The notes below the pieces were generated by a model, which was given only the letters and a program-made list of their open reading frames with translations, had not been told where the DNA came from and ran no database searches. Below are positions 11,396 through 23,930 of a stretch of 64,000 bases of DNA, in pieces. The first letter of the stretch is position 1. The number at the start of each line of letters is the position of its first letter. The position numbers and the translations under genes were made by a program. This stretch comes from Aphidius gifuensis (Eukaryota; Arthropoda; Insecta; Hymenoptera; Braconidae), in the NCBI RefSeq assembly GCF_014905175.1, contig NC_057792.1, forward strand, positions 1,302,001 to 1,366,000. The letters run 5' to 3'.

Positions 11396-13154
11396 ATGAC
11401 GTCGGAAAATTCTGGTCTTTCAATTACAATTGAATTTGGGTAAATATATTTTCTAACCTATAAATTTATATTCACAACATTGCCAATTATTTTCGCGCCT
11501 TATCTATTGATATTATTATTTTAAAAAAATATTTATTTATTTATTCTAGTGGAGGTGCTGAGCTTCTTTTTGATAAGAAAAAAAAACATCAAGTTAATTT
11601 ACCTGGAGACAAAGAGTGTTTGTAAATTACTATTATTATTTATAATTATTTTATTTAGCAATTTTATTTAATTGAGATATTTCAACAGGGACATTGCAAA
11701 ATTTAATTTTTTGGATGAGAGATAATTTATTGACTGAAAGGGAAGAGTTATTTATGCAAAATGAGACAGTGTAAGTATTTTTTAATTAATTATCTTAAAT
11801 ACATTAATTTTGTTTTATGTATTTTAATTTTTATCTTGCTTTAACTTGGTGAACAATCATTCAATGATGTCTCAGTACTAAATTACCAATTTTATAATCA
11901 ACTATTGTATTTTATTTTCATCATAGACGTCCTGGAATCCTGGTGCTTGTGAACGATGCAGACTGGGAACTTTTGGTATGAAAAAATAATTTTAAAATTT
12001 ACATTCTCATCACTCAAAGCAAAAAAAAAATATTCTATAATAAAGTTTATCCAAACCACGTAGCCGTACGTGGGTCATCTAAAATTCTGAAATAAAAAAT
12101 CCGCAAAAATCTAGTCATTTCATTCAATATTACTTGACAAATTTTTCTGTCGAAATAAATTTGCTTTTTACAAAATTTATTTACATTAAAATACCACAAA
12201 TATATATTCACTTTTTTTCATCTTGAGTACATAATAAAAACACCAAGCATATAAAATTATTTTAAAATTTGCAACTCCCACTATATACAAAGTGGAAATA
12301 TATATTTTTTTTTCGAATTTATAAATGTACAGTTGAAATACAACAGAGTTTGTAGGATGGGGTTGCTATTAAGATAGTCCCATTGGTGGAAAGAGTAGTC
12401 TCTCAAGAGTAGATGGACCAGCAGGAGGGCTTGTGTTAAAAAAGAAAAATAGCTTGAAATAATAAAAAATAAAAAGTTAAGAAATGGGTGAAGTGAGTAA
12501 AAAAAAAATAAAGAAAACCAGACGGTAGAAAGATGATGGGTTTGCTCATTATTATGATAATATCCACGTTTCATAAAAGCTCTCTTGCATGCCACAGTGC
12601 TATCCTTTCGTATTTTCATCCTCATCTTTTCATATTTATTTATTTTTTTTTCTTAGCTACTTCTTTTCATCTATGCAAGGTTGATGGTTTTTTTTCTTTA
12701 TATATATTTCTTTCTCCACATTTTTCTTGATTCAAATTTTTCTTTTTTTTTCTTCACACATGGTTTTTTATTTAAGTTTATTTTCTTTTTCAACTGCATT
12801 ATATTTACTTTTTTTTTTGTAAATTATTAAGTGTAGACGCAAAAGACGTTCTGACTTTAAGACCATGCTTAAAGCTAAAGTAGTTTTGCCCTCGTCGTAG
12901 TTGTCGACGTGATAAACTGTGGGACCTAATTGAGGGCGGGTGCGCGAAACTTATAGCAAGGAATTTATTAAGCTAGAAAGATGATGGTTTGTTGGATGTA
13001 AGAGAAATAAAATAAGAGAGAAAAAAGAAGTTAAGAAGTAATATACAAACTAAAAGTATAACTGATGATTTATGTAATTTTACAGGGACAAGGAGAATAC
13101 AAGCTGTGTTCAAATGATACTGTACTGTTTATATCAACACTTCATGGTGGTTAA
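11396..13154 (+). CDS. URM1: Ubiquitin-related modifier 1
   Basis: Join of 11396-11439, 11550-11617, 11689-11770, 11927-11975 and 13086-13154, 103 aa. The spliced protein reads through IEFGGGAELLFD, KEWTLQNLI, LLTEREELF, VRPGILVLVNDADWELLG and VLFISTLHGG. This is collinear with URM1 of animals and yeast at the usual length of about 100 aa. The terminal Gly-Gly is thiocarboxylated by the E1-like MOCS3/Uba4. URM1 then donates sulfur for 2-thiolation of wobble uridine in cytosolic tRNAs and can also be conjugated to proteins. The exon 2 donor must be GAGT|GTTTGT to keep the conserved Trp in frame. A nearby GTAAAT donor, 4 nt later, would shift the frame. Intron 4 (1,110 nt) is much longer than the other three, which are 71 to 156 nt. 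Confidence 0.95.
11976..13085 (+). other. URM1 intron 4
   Basis: The 1,110-nt intron holds an inverted repeat CCACGTA-GCCG-TACGTGG at 12056-12073. It also holds a pyrimidine-rich tract at about 12600-12800 and a GC-richer island at about 12835-12960. Open frames on both strands here (for example around 12281-12730) are low-complexity, rich in Phe, Ser and Leu, and look non-coding. Confidence 0.7.
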
Positions 13155-15129
13155 AATAATTTTGTCAACAGGCATTAATTAAATATCATTAACAATACAT
13201 CAACACAAAATAAAAAAAGTATGTTTAATTTTTTAACAAATTTATATATTTAATTTAATAAAAAATATAATTTACATTTTTAATTTTTTTTAGATAATCG
13301 TGATAAATTTTAAAAAGGTAAACTATTTAATTTTTAAAATAACATTATAATTTTTTTTTTAAATTGTAAATTTAATTTATTAAAATGTATTTTTAAAAAT
13401 TAAATAATTGATTGTTTTTTGAAATTTATTTAATTTAGTGGATAGAAAAGAAATGGAATGTGTTGATCAGCAATTTGAAAATATACAAAAGAAGATAATA
13501 AAATTGCCTAAGAGCCAAGTAAAAGTAAAAACGTAATAGCCATAATATAAGGGTCGTGAAAGAAAACTGGAAAGGTTGACACTTTGGATACTTGCCAAGT
13601 GTTCTTCTATTGCAATAGTCTTTATTTATTTTTTTTTTTTTACTTTTCTCACTCTTGAATTTAACTCAAGTATAATTTTACCTACTTGGAATTTTTTCTT
13701 CTTTCTTTCTCATTTCTATATTCAACGAAACAAATTTTATCTTTTTTTCTTTTTTTTAAATTCTTGTATACGTAAAATTACACTTTTAAAATATCACTTC
13801 AATGTACTTGGTGCACTATATGTACAGCTTTACATACATTATATTACAATTAACATTTTTAAAAACTCAACAAAACTTGGTTTTAATTTGATAATTTTTA
13901 ATATACAAAAAAATTTATATTGCTTTTGTTTTATTTTTATTTTTTTAAAGAAATAATTTAGTATATTAATTAGTGAGGATTAATAAGCTGTACATAAATT
14001 ATTATATTACAAATATTTTTAAAGAACTCAATTAACTAAAATAAATTTCCCTTTTTTTTTTATCTTTTAACTTGAAAGTTTTGAGTTACAATTTGAAAGA
14101 TGTAGCCGAGAAAAAGATATTACGAACGAATGAAAAATTTCTTTACTTCTGAATAATGATTGGATGGTTTTTTTCTTTATATTTTTTTTTATGTGTCCGA
14201 GTCAAGTAAATGGGCATCAATTAATCACGTACTGTCTGAGAATGAAAGTAAAAAAAAAAAAATTAAAAAAATGGTATAGACAGGCTAGAGGGTTGCCAAG
14301 TTAATGGGCTTGGCGTCGAATGGCTGAGTGATCAATTGTGTCATCCATATGATCAAAATGAATTTTTTAAAATAGACAATATCATGGAAATTTTTTTATA
14401 TAAGTTAATGAAATACATGATACATTCTATAACCATATGTATTCATGAGTGTTTGCGTATATTTAAAATTACGTGACCAAGAAAATTTTATCGTCAATAA
14501 ATTATCATTATTATCAAGTAAAATTATTTAAATAATTAAACTAATAAAACAGTTTTTTATTGCAGATAAGTAATTATTAAATATATTTAATATCTAAATT
14601 TTGATAAGTATATATTTTTTATTTATTATTTAGATAAATTTTTAATTCATTTTTCAATTTAAAATTGACCTTTTTATATTTTGCAAACTTAATTTTCAAT
14701 TTTTTATCTATCAACTAGTGAAATTATTTTCTTTTTATTTTATTTTTATCTAGTTTTTAAACTGTGCCAAGTTTGTTGTTTTTAGTACTTGTTTTTTTTT
14801 TTAAAAACTTTTATTTTGTTTTTTAATTTATTGTTGTAAAAAATACAAGATATTTTTTACATAACTTTTGAAATTTATATATTTTTTAGCTTGTTTGATA
14901 TTTAATTGAGTCGTAAGTTGAACTTTTTTGTTTGATAGTTAATTTAGTTTAAATAAAATGATTTATTAATTTTTTATTGATAAAAATAAAAATATTTTTT
15001 ATTAATAATTTTGTTTTTAACATCAACTACTCTTACAATATTTTTTTTATTAAAAAAAAAAATCTAAATATCAATAAAAACCATTATGAAGTTTTTAATT
15101 TTTAATTTGTAATATTTAAATTTGAATTT
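13155..15129. other. URM1 3' flank, intergenic, exon-like piece near 13.44 kb
   Basis: AT-rich DNA. At 13441-13536 an acceptor-like ATTTAATTTAG is followed by an open frame with ATG at 13455 reading MECVDQQFENIQKK and ending at a TAA. A 24-nt piece with flanking AG and GT lies at 13294-13317, but its phase does not join the longer frame. These could be alternative 3' exons of URM1 or chance. The rest shows no recognisable feature. Confidence 0.3.
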
Positions 15130-15300
15130 TGCTCTTAAATTTGAAAAAACTAAGATGGCTGCCATGCCCCCCGCAGCGCCAGCCCCACGCCGTGCCCTTT
15201 TATTGCATCATCACCATAATGTAACGGGGAATCCCCGAAGGAACCACAGCGTCTTTTTTGCTGATGAAATTATCCTTTTTAATTGTGATAAATAATTGTA
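15130..15300 (+). promoter_or_regulatory. GC-rich promoter-like patch
   Basis: About 15150-15240 is strikingly GC-rich against its surroundings. It contains AAGATGGCTGCC, resembling a YY1/Pho element, then CCCCCCGCAGCGCCAGCC. A short upstream frame of 46 codons starts at the ATG at about 15153 (MAAMPPAAPAPRRALLL...). The patch lies directly before the putative exon pair at 15407-15553, so it may mark a transcription start on the plus strand. Confidence 0.35.
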
Positions 15301-15406
15301 AATAATTCAGTGATAATTACCAAAACACTTGGATTAAATACATCAATCATTATTTTATCCGAAAAAACAATAATTATCACTGACAATCTTCGTATCATTT
15401 GCAAAA

Positions 15407-15553
15407 ATGGGTAAATATATTTCCAACCTAACAAAACATACGAATTACTCCGCCAAATTTATTGCAACATTTTATTTATGATATATTTTTATTTTCAAAG
15501 ATGCTGAGTGTAAATTAAACGTCGTCTCTTTGATCATCATGATGTCTACGTTG
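15407..15553 (+). CDS. Putative 5' coding exons of an unidentified gene (partial)
   Basis: Join of 15407-15410 (ATGG) and 15501-15553. The first exon ends ATGG|GTAAAT. The second follows TTTTATTTTCAAAG and ends ACGTTG|GTATGA. Together they give an in-frame 19-residue start, MDAECKLNVVSLIIMMSTL, leaving phase 0. The hydrophobic stretch could begin a signal peptide or membrane segment. A 90-nt intron separates the exons, and a GC-rich promoter-like patch lies just upstream. No later exon was identified with confidence. The gene may continue through very long introns to the right, which would place the two secreted-protein genes inside an intron on the opposite strand. I do not recognise the protein. 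Chance cannot be excluded because the exons are so short. Confidence 0.33.
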
Positions 15554-18500
15554 GTATGATAATTTTTGTTGAATTTTTTTCGATAAATATCAGTCAACGG
15601 TCGTTTTTGCGTTGTGAATTTTTTTTTTTTCAATTTTTTTTATTGCGTTGTTTATTCGGAGTGTGCAATTGCGTCGTATTAATTATTATTATTATTTTTT
15701 TTCAATAAGAAATCATCAATTGACAAATAAGCTTCAAATTAATATCATCATTTATTTTTTTAAATTGAAAAACAATGTTCCCCTCTGGACCACTTGATTC
15801 ATTTTTTTTTTTTTTCTCTTGGGATTAATTATTTGTCATTTTATGAGTTCTTATGAGAATATACCTATGTATTTTTTTTTTTTGCTCATTTTATTCTTCC
15901 GGCTCCCAGAGGTTTCGTGACAATGTCTCCAAGCCATCAGCATAAAACGCGTAGTTTTATGAGCCGTAACGAGTAGACACTTTCGTGTTACATTTTCCTC
16001 AAATGCCCTCGACATTGTACTCGTTCTCAACTGTCTTGGTTGAGAAAAAACTTTACCATTTTAGAAACTCAAAAACTCCAACACAATCTATACCAAAAAC
16101 TTTCATCTAGCTTTGAAAAAAAAACTAAACATATTTATTAATTTTTAAATAAACTTTTTAATCATACATTTGATAAAAAAGAAAAACGTAATTATCTAAA
16201 ATTTGTTTGACAAAAAATGAAATATTAATTTTAATATTATGATAAATATAAATTTAATTATTATTATTCATCTGGGGGTAACAAACTTAAGTGTCTATTA
16301 AAAAAAAAAAAATGTTTATTATCAAAGTTATTATTAATATCATAAAGTATATATAAAAAATTTAATTATTTTTTGGGTTGAATTTATTTTTTGACATTAA
16401 AGCTTTCATCAAATGATCAAATAGACTCACGGTCATCAAATGTTTATAACTGTTTTAATAAACATTTTCTCTGCACGTCAATTGTCCATTTCGTGGATCC
16501 ATAATACTTTCACAAATAATCACTTAATTTTTTTGGTTTCATTTTATTTTTTTATTATACAATTAGACTTTGATATGTCTAAACCTTTTATTTAATTTCA
16601 TGAAGATGATGATGATTGAATAAAAAAAATCTGTAAAATATTCGGTTGGTTGGTATGATTGAGCAAGAGAGAGAGTCATTTGGATGTTAGTTATGTGAAT
16701 CCCCAGGGATTTTACAATTAGGTTGGCAAGTCAATGAGGATGACCTCATGCCAAATGATGAAATAGTGAAAAGTCGATAATTTGTTCAACAACTAAAGAC
16801 AACATCAGCATGGCCTTAAACTATATATATAAGTCTCTAATGTTCTGTACCCAGTGGATTGACACTTGGGATAGAATAGACTTACAATGTTCGACGTGCT
16901 TTGAAACCAATGTTACAAATTCATGTCCCAAGGGACAAATGTACTGACCCGTATCTTGACTAGCTGATCGTGACTTGGGCATCTAACGTGTCAACAATCT
17001 TTGACCAGTTCAATCAGACACATTGCACAAGTTTGTCTATCATTTTTATTTAATCAATTGTTTTTAATAATTATTTTATCATATTTTAAAGTTAGCTAGT
17101 TTCAGTACCTTGTTGATGTTACTTTTTTTTTTTTTTTTTGATATTTTTTCGTTGAATATTTTCGTGGTTTGATAAATCAATATGGCTAGATTGAGGTTCA
17201 TGAATATGGAGGGTCAAGGGTTGAATTATAATATCATTTATTGGCAAGATGAAATTGATAAAATTTCACATGATGGATTAGTTGTAGAGCTTGGAGAAAA
17301 TTGGGGATGGTTAGTTTTGGTCATGCTGAGAAGTGATTTTACTTATTACCCAGAATGATTTAATGATTAACTTTAGTTTTACTTTATTTTTTTATTTTTT
17401 GATTATCATTATCATGAAGCTTGATAGACAATCTAACAAAAAAACATTAAATATTTTATCACTTTCAATTTTCTTTTTACATTGTTAATAATAAATCCAA
17501 GTTTTTGTTGATTTAAATTGATTTTTTTTTAAATTTTTGGCACTTGTTTTTATTGATATTAATTACAAGATTAAAAAATAAAATTCATAGTTAAAATTAT
17601 TGATAAATAATAATTACGATTGCACTGTTTTTTTTGTGTGTAATTTTATTTGTTTTTTTTAATTTTGTACGTCTGCCAATAATTGAATAGATTTTTATTA
17701 TTTATTTTAACGAGATAATAATTTATCTGTTTTAATTATAAAAATAAAATGAAAATTTAATTTTTTTTTTTTTATTAAAACAATGAATGTTTTTTATTGA
17801 ACATTTTCTTTATATTATTTATTATTTTTTTTTGCTTTGGATAAAAGCCAGTATCATTGTGTGTTGTTGGAATTACGATCGACAGTCACGCAATGAATCT
17901 TTTACCTTTTAACCATCAGCTAAAGTATACATTTTAGTAGCCCTTCACACGAGGGTTTTTTTTTTCTAATGTTAGCTTTTTCACTGCCTTCAATATACAT
18001 TTAACAAGAATTACATTTCTTTTCTTTTATTTATCTTTTATTTAAGACCATTGATAATTTTTTTATTATATTTTTTTGCTTACAAATGTTAATTAAAATA
18101 TTAAAATTTTGCGGTAAATTAAAAAGCATGCTCTCTTCTATATTTTGTTAAAAGAAAAAATTAATTTTTTGATTTTTAAATTAACGTGCTGGAATTATGA
18201 GAGAATAGTTAATTTAATTTTTAATTTTAAACTTCAATTGATGATTAGTAAATCAATGATTTGTCCTTTTCTTGGTTGTACTATTTCAATTGAAGTGTAT
18301 CCTTTCTATCGCTGGGTTTGTCTAGTAATTGAGTAACGATTCACAAGTAGTTCTTGTTCAACACGACCACTATGAGACTGATAAATCAAAGCTATTGGCT
18401 ATGTTGATATTGAAAGCACATGATTAACGATTTTACATAAAATTCCATTGATTACAAAGACATGTTGAAAACAATTTTACCATCAAATCTAGTTGACATA

Positions 18501-21500
18501 AATTTAAACATTCTTATAAATTTATTTTACTATTATTTTTTTTACATCTTAGCATCACTTAATTTTTTATTTACTTAATTTTTAAGTTGATTATAAAATG
18601 GAAAAAAAATTAGACTTGTTAAGTGTTTAGTAATCGTTTAAAAAAATAAAAAATAAAAATAATAATAAAATAATTGAGAGAGGTTTTCAAGACAAAAGAA
18701 TACTTTAAGAAGGGCTGTTATCCATTAGTTTTTTCTTTGACGAATTACAAAAATAAAAAAAGTCGTTGTTGTCTCTTCACTTTGTTTATGTTTCTTTTTT
18801 TTATTTGATTTTTCTTTTTTCCATCAACTCGTTTTATTTATTTCTATTTTTTTTTCATAGCGAAGATGAAACACTGGGTTAAGATATCTTTAGAAAATAT
18901 ATAAAAAAAAAGGATGCTCGTAAAAGGTACAAGGTAAATTCAAGACTAGATGTCGTTTGTGTGTATGTGTAGCTTTGTATCTTTGAGCGATTTTTATTTT
19001 TATTTTTTTTTGTGATAAAGGCAAAAGACTTGAGTGAGAAAAATAAAAAAAAATTCACATTGGAATCTGTTTTTTTTTATGTACATTTCTTTTATTTATT
19101 TTTTAAACTTTCGATGAGATGTATGAAAAGAAAAATAAGGTTTATTTGAGGCAATTTTAGCACCCTTATTTTTCATCTTTATTTTTATTAAAATAAATTT
19201 TTTTTTTTGATCTAAAAAATTATTAATGAAAATAAAAAAAAAATAAAAAATAGCATTATTGAATCACATGCACAGTGTTTTATAAAAATAATTTATTTTT
19301 TATATTTTAATAAAAAAATTAATTATTTTTTTTAATTTTCAAACTTTAAAGTTTTCTATTTTTAAAATAAATTTAATAAAAAAAAAAATATATATATAAT
19401 TTTAAAAGTTAATTAAAATGATTTGAAAAAAAAAAAATTTATTATCTTTAAAATATAATAATTCCCGAGGGTATAATATTTGAATTGACGTATCTCATCG
19501 AACGACAAAAGTCAAAGGATCAAAACTTGCTCCGTGTCGAGGGATTTTGAAGTTGGTCGATTACAAACTTCTTGGTGGAAGACTTTGAGATGACATTGGG
19601 CTATTAGAAAGTGCTTCTACCATCATCCCATTACCATCTATATACAATAGTTTACCCCTTTCTCAATGGATTTTACTATAAATCTGTCTTATTCTCTTTA
19701 ACTGCTTTCCAACAAAATCAGAGTATATTATTCCGTTTTCTCTCAATCGATGAACATTACATTTGAATAGGACTAAATTCCAAATGATAATTAGCTAGTT
19801 ATGAAGATCATAAATTTCATGAATTCTCAACAAACATTATTAACAATTATTATCCTCAATTATTAAAATTTCTATTATTTTTTTTTTTCGATAATTTTTT
19901 AAGCTCAATATTTTTACTTGATATTATAAAATTATTATATACTATTAAAATTTATTTACATAATTTTAAAAACTTTTTACATGTATATAACTTGTTTCCT
20001 TTTTTTTTCAAAAAAAAAAAAAATAAGTAATTACTCAGAGTAAAAAGGTTAAAGTTCAATAACTCGAATGCAAGTTTCGATGAATTTTAGTTGAACAATG
20101 TGCGGCTACCTCAGGCTATATATAAACTTTTAGTTTTCAAAATGAGGGTATATAAGGTGAAAGATATTGTCCAGCAATGTAAAATCTGGTTTGGGTAGTT
20201 TATAATATGAACACGTGGTAGGTTTGAGAGACCTTCGCGGTTTATTATAATGAAGCCACACAAACCAAAGAGAAAGACAGAGAAATAAAGCTTTCTAAAT
20301 TACTACATAGAATTTATATAGTTGTGTTGTATAAAGAAAAAGACAGAGAGAAATATAATGGTATATGCTTAACATGGAAATCTGGCACTAAGCCTGTTTT
20401 ATCAAATGTGTTGAATAACTTTCATGTACACTTTGTACACCTTCATGGCTGCAAGCTAATCAATTTTCTTTTAATTTTCCATGTGTGAATATAATAATTT
20501 TATATTTTTATTTAAACAATGATTCACTAAAAGTGCTACATATTATTATTACTCGACTGATTTTAGACTAGACTCAAGTAATATTTTAATATAAAATAAA
20601 TACGAAATTTATTTTCAATAAAATTCAAATATAATTTAGTAAATCAAATATACTTTTTCAACTAGCTACTAAATTATCATTCTATTTTTGCATTTTTTTT
20701 TAAATGTAGAAATTCTATTTGAAATTAATTCGTCATTAATTTTTTGACGAATAATTAGCCTCTAACTGTCTGCGGTATTTTCAAATAATTGATTAAATTA
20801 GTAAAAAGTCGAATTAAAATTTTAAAAATATACTTGATTGGCTATTATACTTGGTTTATAAATAAATCAAATACTTTTATTTTCTTTAATTATTTTACAA
20901 AATTTTTTTTCTTTTTAATAAACGAAGAAAATGAGCTTGTCATTAATTAATTTTGATATAACACAGATAATCGTCAAGACAATATTAATAAAAAAAAAAA
21001 ACTTAAATTACTTTTTGAAATAATAATAATTACTGAACATTAATTTAGTTTTATTTCTTATCTCATTAAGAAACTGATAAGATTGGCTGAACATAAAAAA
21101 TAAAAAAAAAAAGGATAAAGTGCATTCCAGTTGGTTGATCCATCTGAAATCCTACTGGGGATTGTTTCACTATGAAAATCATTGAGACATAAAATGTTGT
21201 TGAAGGTTGATGATGTCTTTAAAAAAAAAAAAATATTGCACACGTATTGACAACGTTATTTGGCCTTATCAATGTAAAAATTCAACCCCTAAAAATATGT
21301 AGTTATTTTAGACATTTAAATCATCAACTTGCTTGAAAAATTAACCCTCTAAAAGCTCAGATTTAAAATGCAAAAATTACATTTTTTTATTTTTTATTTA
21401 AAGGCGAATAAAAAAAAATTATATAAAATATATTTGATGAAATTAATATACATGAAAAGCTCTATTTCATGGATTTATAATTTTTTCATTTTAAGAATTT

Positions 21501-23930
21501 TTAAATCATAGAAAATCATAATTTTCATGACATATTGGCAAAAGTTAAATCAAAAATAAAAAGCTAATAACAAAAAAGCTGTTTGTCTGTAGATGTAAGC
21601 TCTTCTTCTTGAACTTTTGAATTTTTTTTTTTAATATCTGGCACATAAGCTTTTTTTTGTCATGAGTTTTTCCTCGCAAACACTTTGAATTTAACTATTA
21701 TATTTTTTTCTTCTATATATACTATTAACAAAACGCAAATTCTTAGAAAATAACGGTTAAGCTTTTTTGTTAGTAATACGACGACATAGAAAAAAAAAAA
21801 GCTTTGCAAAATTATATATTAATATAAGTAGGTTGAGAAGAAGAAAAAAAAAGTTTCCAATAATAAAAAAACTCGGTATCTCTTGTAGTATCATTTTGAT
21901 TTTTTATTTCTTTTAGCCTATCTATTCAAACTGAAGCTTTAAAGTTTTATATTACCCTGGCAAGTGTCCATGGCAATTTTATATATAACTCAAAAAATAT
22001 ATTAACATATGTATATATCTGTATTTGTAAGCCACACTCGAATGTCACGTGTGACTTATAAGATTTCATATAAAATTTTTGCATATAAAATTGCCATTGG
22101 CAATAAAAATTTTCTTTACCTACTTACGATATTTTTTAAATTTTATTTTATCCATTTAGTTTATAAAAAATTATATATATAAATAGTCCTATTGACCTTA
22201 CTCAACAATTAAAAAAAATACTGTGAATTTAAAAAGAAAAAAAAAATTCTTTAAGCTCTACTTTTCGATTGTTTTTTTTTTTTTTTATTTAATGTTTTTT
22301 TTAATTAGGAAATTTGTATTTAAAGATTTGAATAATAAGTTAAATTTTTAACTAATTTTTATGTGTACATAGATAAACACTAGAACTATGTTAAAACAAA
22401 ACGAAAAAAAAAAATGAAAGTAACTTTAATTAACGTGTTATTGCGTGTGGTCAAACTTTATCTCTTAATTTTTTTCTCTATTTTGAAACACTCAACTTCA
22501 TTTCAAATTTGACCTCACTGCATGATGTTTGACTATTAAACTACACGTATATTGCCAGTTTTAAATACCGCAAAGTTGCCGAAAATTAACTAGAAAAACC
22601 TTGCCAGATTTTTAACAAAAGAAATATAGAAAAGCTTCAACTTTTTGAGCTTTTTTTTCACTGAAAAAAAATTGCTAACAATGTCAGTTTATTTGTAGAA
22701 TAATTATGGAAATTTATTTTTTGATTTTATTGGAATGTTTGATATTGTTGATTTAAAATAGCATTGAGTTGATTATTAAAATATTTGTTTTTTAATATTT
22801 TTTTATATGTATATTGTGTGGTTTTAATTAATTTAAATTTGTCCAGATGGTACAGAGTTTAATTTCATTGTTAAAACAAGTTTGTATTTGCTTATTCAAG
22901 TCACAATTTAACTTGACTCTTGTCTCCCTTCAATATCAACATTTTTATCTATCTATCTTTTGTCTGTTGAATCGAGATATTCTACAGAATTTCGATGGTC
23001 TTGCATCTCTGACTTCGTGCGTCCTGACATTAATGCATATTCAATGTTCATGTCTGGAATTTTTAGATCAAGGTTTTTTCTTGAATACATATAATATCAT
23101 TTTGAATGTCAAAATTTTACTTTTTTTACATTGTAAATAATATCATAGAATAGTCATAATAAAAATAGGACAAATAATATATATAGAAAAAAAAAAATAA
23201 AAAATTGGTTATTAAAAAAGAGTAAAGGAAAAGACACAGTATATTCAAATTATTGTCAATATATATTTTTTCATTATTTTTTATACATGAATATATGAGA
23301 TTTCTTTCATAGAAAAATTTTTTTTTTAAATAAATATATTGATATCTACTGTGCACAGTAGACAAAAAAAAAAAAAGCCTGAAATTAAATTATTTGTTAA
23401 TTAAAATAATAAAGAATAATTAGAGGATTAATATGATATATTTTATTAGTTTCAAAGATAAATATAAGAACAAATTTTATAATTTAAAAATAGATTAACT
23501 TAAAGAAGATATAATTTTTTTTTTTTTATTTTTCTTTTGTGTATTCCAATCAACCAACAAGCTGCGAGCTGTTTACCGATACGTTTCCAATACCTTTCGT
23601 CATTGCTCCGGGAAATATCGATTTCTACCGAAGCCAGACGACTTTTTTTCCATCCCCCTATTTCTTTAACCTTAACATTTTATTTTTTTTTTTTAGTTAA
23701 TGTTTTTTTTTCTTATCTTATCTAATTTATATTTTATTTTAACTGAAATATATAATTACGCTAAATTTACTACAAGTATACAAATTTTAGCAAATAATGA
23801 TTAATTATTTTAACAATCTTGACAATTTAAAAAATTAATTTTTCTTTTTTTCATTGAAAATTTTACTATTTTTTAATTGGCTATCTATTGTTATGCAAAA
23901 TTTGTATATATTGGTAAAATAAAAGAAAAA
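15554..23930. other. Long AT-rich stretch, possible intron
   Basis: No recognisable gene in about 8.4 kb. Homopolymer runs alternate with GC-richer islands at about 16850-17040, 19490-19640 and 23545-23665. A 58-codon frame at 17182-17358 is listed separately. Other open frames (for example 18145-18336, 21058-21243, 22847-23140) have no splice context or compositional support. Confidence 0.5.
17182..17358 (+). CDS. Possible small ORF, 58 aa
   Basis: ATG to TGA, 58 codons, starting MARLRFMNMEGQG. Unlike neighbouring chance frames it has a mixed amino-acid composition with Trp, Gly, Asp and Glu (for example IIYWQDEIDK and ENWGWLV) and no homopolymer translation. There is no recognised family, signal peptide or clear splice context. 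In DNA this AT-rich, a frame of this length can still arise by chance. Confidence 0.15.
   Translation: MARLRFMNMEGQGLNYNIIYWQDEIDKISHDGLVVELGENWGWLVLVMLRSDFTYYPE

Noticed and set aside
12281..13956. Open frames of 65 to 126 codons around 12281-12730 and 13576-13956
   Set aside because: They are Phe/Ser/Leu-rich translations of T-rich tracts, some inside URM1 intron 4, with no splice or family support.
23126..23725. Open frames at 23126-23365 and 23537-23725
   Set aside because: They are low-complexity Tyr/Phe/Leu translation. The GC-richer island in the second gives no recognisable protein on either strand.
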